From assembly GCF_037042905.1 (NCBI RefSeq), contig NC_087245.1, positions 30,320,001 through 30,384,000 on the forward strand: a DNA stretch of 64,000 nucleotides, given 5' to 3'. Both the position numbers and the translations under genes were made by a program. A model generated the notes under the pieces. It worked only from the letters and a program-made list of their open reading frames with translations, searched no databases and was not told the origin of the DNA. Shown here one piece after another: positions 47,608-56,869 of this stretch (positions are counted from its first letter, which is position 1; each line of letters opens with the position of its first letter). The DNA comes from Lytechinus pictus (Eukaryota > Echinodermata > Echinoidea > Temnopleuroida > Toxopneustidae).

Positions 47608-48878
47608 TCATGTTAATCAGTCTGTATGTCTGACATTATCCTAAGGTTAACAAACTCATCCTAACTGACAGGCATTAATCATCTACTTTCGTTCTTCCAC
47701 CTCCAAAATAGATACACCACTTTGAAAAAGGGACCACGTGCTTGAGTTTTTTCGGAGGTGCAGCGTAGTATTCAATACAACTGGGGTTTAAGGATACACT
47801 GAGCTGATATTCTCAAATACGGAAGTTTTTAAATACGAAATTGATCACTTCTTACACAACACCTGTAGGCTATGCCTACGCTCTCAGATATTTTCAACCA
47901 AAACCAACCTATTGGTTGGTTCAATTAAAAACCTATCAATTGTTAGTTAAAACAATATTGCCCATATTTCCAATATTGCATTCAAATTAATTGGGATTTT
48001 TTAACCAATAGTTATATTGTTCACAAGTTAACAAATTTTGGGGTTGGTGAAAATAATTATGAGTGTAAAGTGTAGTCGCTCATTCTTTTAGTGGTTAATT
48101 TGAAGGCATCAGATGTTGGTTAAGAGCAAAATAAATTGTAGTTACTGATCACCATGGTTACTATATCATGATATATATTGAAAGAATCGAAATATATACC
48201 TGTGCATACTTCACGTAGTAATAACTTGTGCTCTATTTTACAACAATAGTATCACCCTTTGTTTCTGATAATTAAGTTTAACTTCTACTTGGGTAATTTT
48301 TCTAATAATCAATTCATAAAAGATGAGCTGCCTTTTGTTGAACATTTTCTTTTGTTTTGATACACACAAATTTAAATACGCAGATGCAGTCTGAAGAATT
48401 AGACGTCATTGAAAGACGATTCAGGTTATAGGGGAATCAGAATATGTCAGGTTTGTTGAAAAAAGTATTTGTCATATAACAAATACAAACCTGGGAATTA
48501 TGACCAAAAACAAATTTTATGTAGTATTTTTCTTCGAGATTTAAGGTAAATGGTATAAAGGGGTTGTACAGGACCCCCACCCCATACCCCCCCCCACACA
48601 CACACACACACATACACCCTCTTTGTTGCCAAGTGTTATGGGATTTTTTTTTTTTGGGGGGGGGGGGGCAAAGTCAAACCGGTAAAGTGAAGCGTGACCG
48701 GACTATTTCCGCGGTTATCTTGTGCAAATTGAACGGATTGTATCTGAAATCTCGAGTTAGGGGGCTCGAAGGAAGGAGATCAAAGAAGAGAGAAGTCAAG
48801 GTGAAATCGATTACATGATATTCGATACTGTATACAGGCCTATACAGGGGAAAAACAATCTCAGCCTGGAAAATGCTG
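47608..48878. other. non-coding interval
   Basis: No supported gene. The stretch at 47890-48010 is rich in short inverted motifs (accaacctattggttggtt; caattgttagttaaaacaat). (CA)n with C- and G-runs lies at 48565-48670. Confidence 0.4.
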
Positions 48879-49119
48879 CACTGTAAAAACTGTGGTGTTA
48901 AAACTGACACCAATTGGTGTTAATAGAGGACCACACCCTGAGGTGTTAAAATAACACCCTAGAGATTGAACATAACACCAAAGAGTGTAAATGTAACAAC
49001 CATAGGTGTTGTAATAACACATATAGATGTAAAACTAACACCACCAATTTAACACCGGTGTAAAATAACTGGTGTGGTCCTCTATGTACACCGGTTAACA
49101 CCACAATTTTTGCTGTGTG
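48879..49119. mobile_element. 241 bp inverted-repeat element built of ggtgtta motifs
   Basis: The left end cactgtaaaaactgtggtgt and the right end (inward cacacagcaaaaattgtggt) are inverted repeats. Inside, ggtgtta or its complement taacacc recurs at least ten times in facing pairs. Two longer blocks, agaggaccacacc and ggtgtggtcctct, also pair. A related partial copy sits at about 63680-63760 (ggggtgttaaaac, agaggaccact, aggtgtta). No ORF. Confidence 0.7.
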
Positions 49120-49340
49120 TAGAACATCCATTCATCACATAATGCAGGCAAGATAGTTGTTGTTCCATGATCTTATCCCCTATCTGCTATCACTCAAGCA
49201 CTTTGCTAATTGCTTGCCCCTCCATCCTGATCATTTGTATTTGTAAATGATAAATTGTATGAACAATATGTTGTTATTGTAAATAATGAACATGATTCCT
49301 TAGATTTGTAAAACAATATAAATATATGCATTGTGTAACA

Positions 49341-49563
49341 GAAATGCGAAACAAATGATATTCACGAGTAATGCAAGTTTGCAATGCCAACAAGTTCTTT
49401 ATTCACTTTCCAAATTCTTGAAAAATTTCGAAAAAAAATTCTGTAGTCATCTACCTTCTTCCCGAAGAAGGTAGATGACTACCCAAACTTTGGGAAGTGA
49501 CTAAAGAACTTGTTGGCATTGCAAACTTGCATTACCCGGGAATATCATTTGTTTCGCAATTCT
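49341..49563. mobile_element. 223 bp hairpin element with a perfect 40 bp inner palindrome
   Basis: The outer arms match as gcgaaacaaatgatattc / gaatatcatttgtttcgc, followed by gtaatgcaagtttgcaatg and ccaacaagttcttta on the left and their complements on the right. At the centre, 49443-49482 is a 19 bp stem (gtagtcatctaccttcttc) with only CC between the arms. Transcribed, it would form a long RNA hairpin. No target duplication identified. Confidence 0.8.
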
Positions 49564-49606
49564 GAAGTCTTATTATTGCCAATATGCCAATACGTGGAAA
49601 ACCAAG

Positions 49607-49613
<7 letters not shown>

Positions 49614-49647
<34 letters not shown>
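49614..49647. repeat. (TA)n microsatellite
   Basis: About 16 uninterrupted TA units. A second, shorter TA-rich palindromic stretch lies at 49775-49815. Confidence 0.95.
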
Positions 49648-49650
<3 letters not shown>

Positions 49651-49829
49651 TGAATTTTTGGATCGTTTGAATGAGAAAAGAATGAGCATGGAAGCCGAAA
49701 GACTGATATATATATTATGTATACAAGCATAGCTTTTAAGAGGCGCTAATTATCTAGTCACGTATTCAAGGTCATATATATCTACATATATATATATAGA
49801 TGTATATATATACATATTTTTGTCGAGAA

Positions 49830-50691
49830 AATGAATCTGTTATTATTATCTAAATGTCACATTCGAAATTTGTTTTTGATTCAGGTATTTTGTTTCTTTT
49901 TCATTAATTTGTACGGCGTTAAAATCTAAAATGATTTGTATTTACCCCATAAGCTTACAGAGTTACTAAGTGCAGATATGGACCTGAAACTATTAAAAAG
50001 GCAAAGAATACCTAGTAGAATTGCTTAGTATCTGACTAGTTTATACATGAACAAAATATGAACTGTTATATAGTTTTATAAGAACGGCATTAATTCTCGT
50101 CACGAACGTTATGAAATATCTCATTAACGTTATCAAAATATCTGAATTTTGTAAATCGGCAACCTCATCTCATGAAGCTCAACTGAGACATGTCTGACTA
50201 ACATGGAATTTGCACATTAATGAATGGATTTAAGTACACATATCAGGCTCTAATTTGTCTTAAACTATAATGCATAAAGTTAACGTGGCACATGCCGGGG
50301 CACATGGAATGTTTATGTTTGTGAATGTAATGAGTATGTGGTTTGGATCAATCCCAAAATGCACGCCAAAACAAGTCTTATCATTTTGTATCATTATGAT
50401 ACATGGATTATCTGTCGAATTTGACTTTTAATACCTTTTTCCAACAGGTATTACATTGTATAATCCGAAATACGTGGCACTCCAATTACTCATTCTCATG
50501 AATTAAAGAAAAATGTCAACAAGTTTCTACTTCTAGAAATTAATATTTATATTCAATAGAAACTTAACCGCATTGTGAAATATTGCTACTTGCTATCGTT
50601 TTTGGCAAGCGTTAACTATTAACAATGATACAGAATTCAATCATTTAATTATTTAACCAGAATTATGTTCCAAAATAGCTGGTGGGTGTTT
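49830..50691. other. AT-rich non-coding interval
   Basis: No gene, element end or repeat that I can support. Confidence 0.4.
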
Positions 50692-50851
50692 CATAAAGCT
50701 GTTCGTAAGATACGAATGACTTTACGCACGACTGGTGATCCTTTCTTGTACTTTGTGATATCCCGATGTAATTGAGTTATGACCTAAGAACATGTTCCAG
50801 TTATGCGTAAAGTTGTTCGTAACTTTACGAACAACTTTATGAAACACCCAC
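50692..50851. mobile_element. palindromic MITE, copy 2, opposite orientation to 13584
   Basis: It has the same ends, gtgggtgtttcataaagc, and the same interior in reverse order: tttacgcacgactggtgatc, then gaacatgttccagttatgcg. The short flanks ctg...ctg could be a 3 bp duplication but are not conclusive. Confidence 0.8.
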
Positions 50852-50920
50852 CTGCATGGATAGATCGAGTAAGTGTTATTATTGAATCTCATCATGCTTT
50901 TCACTTTATATCTTTCCACG

Positions 50921-51165
50921 GCTCCTTCGTGGGTGTAGTGGTTCCGACTCTGGCCTTGTAAACAGAGGGTCGTGTGTTCGAATCCCACCGCGGTCTGGCG
51001 TCCTTTGGCAAGGCGTTAATCCACACTTTGCCACTCTCGACCCAGGTGCTAAATTGGTACCCGGTAGGATGTGAAATAAAAAGTCATTGTAGCTTGTCCA
51101 GTACCGTGTGCACCTCATCGGCGACTGACTGGAATACTTCCCAGGGAGTGGAGGATGTTTTTTTT
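50921..51165 (+). mobile_element. tRNA-derived SINE, second subfamily
   Basis: The head has an A-box-like gggtgtagtgg and a B-box-like tgttcgaatcc (50975-50985). The body ggcgtcctttggcaaggcgt, ccacactttgccactctcga and cccaggtgctaaattggtac is related to, but distinct from, the 12354 family. The tail is not preserved: a G-run near 51172-51183 follows. Confidence 0.65.
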
Positions 51166-51867
51166 TGCTTTCGGGGGGGGGGGTTTAACAGAAAAACTCA
51201 AAAGCACAAAGCGTAAGGGCGTGTGCAAATTTAGAGTTAAATTGTGCATACTTAAGTGGATTTGGGGTGAAAAGTTGCAAAAAAGAAGTGGATTCTGACT
51301 ATCTTGCATGGGGAGCGGGATAAAAAAGCGCCCCATCTCCCAATGTGTACGGCCATGCAATATATCTGCATGCCTCATGTAATATATGTCCACCCCAACT
51401 CAGAACTCTACTGGACGGATGCATTATTAATGTCTCTCACAGCACTCATATGTACCTGTAAATATGTTCAGGGAGTATTTTGTCTGCAAAAGATTGTATC
51501 TTTTGGCGGGCAATAATAAGTTGTTTCCGAGGGGCAGGGAGGGATATCGGTATCGGGCGCCGAGTGCTACTTGTCAAAATCGTCTGGCAAAGGGGTGGGT
51601 CTCGATATTGATACAATACGGAAGAGAAACATACATGCTGATTGCCTACGACCTTGACTTTCAATGATACTTCTTATCAATTCCCCATTGGATATCATTT
51701 GATACATTAGGGAAGTTTTGGGGGGAGAGGGCTTAAGAGTAAAAAAAAACATGATGCAGATTTACTCAAGAGAAACTTTTGGTTTTATGCAGGTTGGATA
51801 ATGTAGAAATACGGACTCAAATTTGAATATGAATTTCAGTTTGATTTTTATTTGAATTGAATTTGAA

Positions 51868-52215
51868 ACGCGGGGGCGTCGTGGTCGACTAGCGTCCTTT
51901 GGTAAGGCGTCAATCCTCACTTTGCCACTCTCCACCCAGGTGTTAAATGGGTACCCGGTAGGATGCGAAAGCCTATATAGTATGCCTAGCAATTTAGTCT
52001 TTGAATTCTTGTTGGAATGCTCCCCAGGGAGTGGAGAGAGGCATACATTGTATGCAGGCATGCCAGGATCCGATGACGGGGTAACAATATATCTGCAAAG
52101 CGCATGCATAGAGACGTCGCGACGTATATAGCGCTCAATACATGGACCGACACGTCGTTCCGTTGTATTAAGATATAAAAGCGGATTATTATTATGATAT
52201 TATTATCAAATTATT
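51868..52215 (+). mobile_element. SINE related to 50921, head lost, ATT tail
   Basis: The body starts gcgtcctttggtaaggcgtc and continues actttgccactctccaccca and aaatgggtacccggtaggat. It has a longer 3' part (gcgctcaatacatggaccga, gttgtattaagatataaaag) and ends in attattattatgatatta. The tRNA-like head is missing or rearranged (cgcgggggcgtcgtggtcga). Confidence 0.6.
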
Positions 52216-52488
52216 TTCTCCATATTAAGGGGAGGTGGAAAATCTTATTAGAAAATAGCCACAATGCGTAATTTATGCGACCATGCTAATTGCAACGGTA
52301 GTTTCCTCACGAAAACATGTCAGCCAGAACCTAACGATTGATGATTGAGAGAAAGAAAATTAATTAATCCAGAAAGACGTAACCCTCTGCTCAGAATAAA
52401 CATAATGGTGATTGTAAAAATTGCATATGGGAGCTTATATGGATGTCCCCAGTGTTGTGGGTTATATAACAGTAAACTGATAATAATA

Positions 52489-53039
52489 CCCGGGGGGGCC
52501 ACTTACATTGACGAGTGGATACCATGCGCGACCAAAAAAACACGTAAAAAAGATGTCTTTTTCACGATAGGGCACGTTACGTACGTAACGTGATAAGGGT
52601 GTCAAAAAGACAAAAATAATGAAAAAAGGGTATCTATTTCGCTAGGACAATTACGTGTTTAGGGTCGAATTTGCGGGGATGATAAAATAAAATTAAAATG
52701 TTTTATAAAGGATGTCCTTTTTGCCCCAACACTTCGTGTTTAGAGTCCAATTTGCGCGAGGTGTAGAAGGTGGGGTCGTACTAAACCAAACAAGGTAAAG
52801 CCGACGACCGAAGGACCCGTAACAATAAAACATTCCTGTACTTGTTTAGGGGTTCATTTCAGGGAATATTTGCCAACAGTATCGTTTTGTTTCCAATACT
52901 TGTTAAGGGTAGGGTTTCACACGCCAATACTTGTTCAGGGGTGCATTTTCAGAATATGGAAATTACGTGTTTAGGGTGCTTTTCGAGACCCCATGGTCGC
53001 GCATGGTATCCACTCGTGAATGGAAGTGGCCCCCCCGGG
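52489..53039. mobile_element. complete 551 bp hAT-like element with 8 bp target duplication
   Basis: The ends are cccgggggggccacttacat and its complement atggaagtggcccccccggg, with the inverted repeat extending about 45 bp over gacgagtggataccatgcgc. Both sides carry taataata (52481-52488, 53040-53047). An 8 bp duplication fits hAT or P-type transposition. The interior includes the palindrome cacgttacgtacgtaacgtg. This is the reference copy for 17367-17921 and 18678-21258. No coding capacity. Confidence 0.85.
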
Positions 53040-53047
53040 TAATAATA

Positions 53048-53998
53048 GTAATCAGAATGGTATTTATTTGAAATATCAAAACCAGCAATTATGAATAACA
53101 TTCCCAACGGAATTCAAGGTAAATGATCAAACAATCGATCACATTATCACGATGGTAGACAGTTAAATTGAGCTATGAAAAGTGCGTCTGAAATCGTGTT
53201 CATGGATATTAGGAAGCAAAGTGACAATCAAACGCTCCTGTGTTTACAACAAATTTGAAGACAACGATGAAATCTTTATACTCTGCCATCAGGGGGGGGG
53301 GGGCACCAGGGTGATATGAAGGGGATCGAGGGTGAGACGACCCAAAGACGTGTATTTTGTCTATTAAGTAACAGGAGTAAAATATTTGCACAGATATCTT
53401 TCTTTCTCAACATGTTCGATATGCTACTTTCTTCTTTCTTGCCATTTCTTTAGGGGTGATCTCTCCCTCAGTCTGCCTATAGCGGTTCAAAATCATCAGA
53501 ACAAAAATCACATTGTTTAATATACGTTCAAATCTATATAAAGAATAAGCTCCATGTGTAAATTAATAAAGAGTCTGAAACGAAAATAAAGAAAACAAAA
53601 AAGGAAAATCCCTTTTGGTATCAGACGATATAGAAATCTCTATCCTAAACGTGTTATTCACAATTTCCATATTGGCTAATCAAACTTCATTCAGGAAGTT
53701 CCAAAATATTCCATGCTAAAAATTTTATCTTAATTTCCAAGATCATATTCCTTATCGTCAATCAAGAAAATTACAAACCGTTGCTGACCCTTCCTAAGAT
53801 TGGTTCTCATCTTTTCATATCCCGATGTGGCAGCAGCAGCTGTAAATCGAAGTTTTATATCCAGTTCTTAAGATTTTAAACCCTTCGGCAATGTTAAATA
53901 TTCCCATGATGTTTAGAACGTTTGAATCCTAAAAAAACTAAACTTGACCTCTTCGATAGATACACGTTTAAAGGGACTATCCATAACATATATGCTAT
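53048..53998. other. non-coding interval
   Basis: No supported gene. A G-run lies at 53292-53304. Otherwise unremarkable AT-rich sequence. Confidence 0.4.
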
Positions 53999-54117
53999 AA
54001 CCACACCACTGGCGTAAATCCGTGTTGAGGGGTGGGGGGGGGATGACTGAAATATTTTGGCTTTTTTTTTTGTTATCATGTTTTTAGATATGCAAGGAAT
54101 TGTAAATGATATGTCCA

Positions 54118-55322
54118 CAGTGGCATACCGTGGGTCACGGCATTGTGGGGGCACCAGCAAAATTTTCGAATCACTGAGTGAGCGCGCGAAGCGCGCTCGG
54201 TTGCTAGTTATTCTGACCTAATAGAGACATTTTAAGGACAATGTCATTGAACGGATATGTATCTCACTGATCAAATAGTGCGAGCGCGAAGCGCGAGCTG
54301 AATTTTTTATATTCACACCTAAGAAGGGACATTATAATCAAATTTGTGTAATCATGATAGGTACCTGTCTCGCTAAACAATGCGAGTGCGAAGCGCGAGC
54401 TGAAATTTTCGTATATTTTGACCCCAAACAGCGAGATTTTAAGGAATATATTTTAGGAATCCATTAAGAGTATGCATATCTCACCATAGTCATCTAATGC
54501 AAGTGCCAAGCGCTTGCTGATTTTATTAGAATTACATCTGAACACATGAAACACTTTTTGTACTCATTGCAATCATGATTATCATACGCATCTCACTAAT
54601 CAAATATTGCGAGCGTGAAGCGCGAGCTGAAAATTTAGATAATTTAGATAATTAAGACCTGAAGTGGGGCATTCTAAGGTTTCTTTGTAGGAATTAACTA
54701 GGACCATACGTATTTCATTAACCAAATGATGCGAGCGCGAAGCGCGAGCTGAAAACTTTTGATATTCAGATCAGAAGAAGGGACATTTCAAGGACTGATT
54801 TTAGGAATTCATGAAGAGCAGACATATCTCACCAATCCACTAATGCGAACGTAATCACGGAAGGAAATGTTTTTATATATACGAAGACCTTAACATTGGG
54901 CAATCACCTTTTTAATCATGTAAAAGAAGCTCATGTCACTACATAAAACAATGATAACTCAAGTGCTAGGAAATATATTTAGTTTATATTGACTTGAAAA
55001 CGGGATGTTTTAGTACAACATGATTATATATCTCGTTGAACAGACAATGCGAGCACCAGGAACTATGAAGACGTAGGCCCTGGGCAAATTATGTTTCATG
55101 AAGTTATGATAAAAATATTTCTTATGTAATGTAGCATAACATAATTATAATACAACATTATAATGAATAATATTTTCTTCTTTCCCACTACGTTTCTCTT
55201 CCTTTCTCCCTCTTTTCTATTTTTCCCCATTTCCCCGTTTTTGTTTTGGTCAGCCGATGGGGGGGGGGGGGGAGCATGTGCCCCCCATGCCCCCCCCCCC
55301 CCCCCCCGTAGTTACGCCACTG
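54118..55322. mobile_element. inner hAT-like element carrying a hairpin-motif array
   Basis: The termini are CAGTGGCATACCGTGGG (left) and, inward, CAGTGGCGTAACTACGGGG (right). The flanks are tatgtcca on both sides (54110-54117, 55323-55330), exact. The left two-thirds of the 1,205 bp is an array of about 115 bp units with a conserved GC-rich core. The right third is TC-rich and ends in long G- and C-runs. No ORF with a domain. It sits within the outer element, so it inserted later. Confidence 0.88.
54180..55070. repeat. array of about 115 bp units with a gcgagcgcgaagcgcgagct core
   Basis: The core recurs at 54280, 54382, 54499, 54609 and 54731, with a diverged first core at 54180 and decayed remnants at 54844 and 55049. 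Spacings are 102-122 bp. Each core is preceded by a 'catatctcactnatcaaanaat' type block and followed by tgaaa and a T-rich segment. Four of the cores (54180, 54280, 54382, 54731) contain GCGAAGC exactly. The first forms a perfect 8 bp stem, gagcgcgc / gcgcgctc, around GAA. Confidence 0.85.
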
Positions 55323-55804
55323 TATGTCCATATGGCAAATACCCCTCCAATATTATTATCTTTTTACCCCATGATGGTTTAATTGTTTTATTAGAGATTA
55401 CATTGAAAAAATTTGACATTCCATCTTAATCCCTTCCCAAAGACCCCAACATTGATGAATTGGAAGAAACGGGGATTTCTCTTCAATGTTATAATAAGGA
55501 CATAAGTATTTCGTTTGGAAATGGTGAACTGGCTCTTTATTTGCATGTTATGATTCAATAATATTGTTTTATTTGTTAAGCGGTATTTTAGGAAGAATTT
55601 TCACCAATAAAACAATTATCTCTTGTGATTTTTTTTTTATTTCTTTCGTAAAAAGTGGGGGGGGGATGTTTGTACAGGCCATCCCCCCCTCCTCGAAAAG
55701 TGGGGGGGGGATATATCCCCCCCATCCCCCCCCCCCGGGATTTACGCCAGTGAACCACACGAAGGAAACCGATTCCCTGCTGTAAGGAACGCTTTAAATG
55801 TGCT

Positions 55805-56029
55805 CCATGAGGGTAATTATGTGTCCAACCATGGAACTACAACAAGTAGTAGGCCCATGGTCCAACCAACATTGGGCATTCTTTGGGGCATTTTTACTTA
55901 TCCAGTGTGATGAAAATTTTCCCATTCTAAAGTAATTGCTGCTTATTTTTTAACCTTGCTGAACAATACGCTTCCCACATCGGGTAAAATACTGCCCCAA
56001 ATTGGTTGGACACACAACTTCCCTCATGG
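55805..56029. mobile_element. 225 bp inverted-repeat MITE
   Basis: The left arm ccatgagggtaattatgtgt with ccaacca pairs with the right arm tggttggacacacaact with tccctcatgg. The inner arms also match loosely (ggggcatttttacttatcc / ggtaaaatactgcccc). No target duplication was resolved. Confidence 0.55.
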
Positions 56030-56044
56030 TGGTAAAAATCACAG

Positions 56045-56180
56045 TCATGGTCAACTGTGTTTATATGTGATTCACACTGTTGAAATGTTCACATTTAACA
56101 CTGTGGAGGTGATCTGACATTTGTATTCCACACTGTGATTGCACTGTGGCACACACTGTGGACACTGTGTTCTTTCCAGT
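56045..56180. repeat. cluster of cacactgtg motifs
   Basis: The motif cacactgtg or a close variant occurs about six times in 130 bp, next to ttcacatttaacactgtgg. It resembles the interior of a decayed inverted-repeat element. No ends identified. Confidence 0.35.
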
Positions 56181-56211
56181 TTCGTTGGTGTGACCGTAGC
56201 ATATTGCCTCA

Positions 56212-56320
56212 GTCACACAAATAAAACCGAGTCCAGTCAAATCAAAGCTATATTATGTTATTTCAATTGGCATATCATCGACCAGTTTGGATCAAATTTG
56301 ATCGTGTGACTGAGCAGTTG
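56212..56320. mobile_element. short hairpin element with cagtcacac ends
   Basis: ctcagtcacacaaat near the left and gatcgtgtgactgag at the right are inverted repeats about 100 bp apart. No further evidence of mobility. Confidence 0.35.
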
Positions 56321-56869
56321 AATCTAAAGGAAGACCGAACATGACTGGTGTTTCTACCTCGTGTATATTATTCATGCAAGTATCATCTGAGTCAAGGATG
56401 CCATATTTATCTTGAATTACTTCTGCATTTACCGATAGGAAGCTTTCTTTGTGCATTTAAATACATATTCAAGCACAAGAATGTATATGTACCGTAATAG
56501 TCCTATCATTCACACTCGACCAAGGAATTGTATAATTTTCTTGTATTTTGTACAATTTCTCATATTTCTTTTTACCTGAATAAGTATTTGCGGTCAGTTC
56601 ACAATAACCGATATAGTAGTTCCCTTTTAGATTGTCTGCTAAGATGAGCATAAATACATTCAAGAATTCCCTTTTTCGCTTTTGTGAAATAATTCCTGAA
56701 CCTCGGCAGGGAAGGTAATCTTCATATTTTGTAAAGATCTCTTCTTTCTTAATTATTGTCTCTTTCTTTTCACGTAATTTTTCGTTGTTACCTAATCTAT
56801 ACTAATTAATTTGTTCTCTTAAGAATTCCTATACAAGCCTGGCTTTCCTCCAAACTTCACTTCACCAAG

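Larger units (their letters stand above)
54007..55752. mobile_element. outer hAT-like element with perfect 8 bp target duplication
   Basis: The termini are CACTGGCGTAAATCC at the left and, read inward, CACTGGCGTAAATCCCGGG at the right. Both flanks are aaccacac (53999-54006, 55753-55760), an exact octamer. G-runs lie just inside each end. Without the inner element and one copy of its duplication it is about 533 bp long, with no transposase. It is therefore a non-autonomous member of a hAT-type group (superfamily inferred from ends plus 8 bp duplication). Confidence 0.85.
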
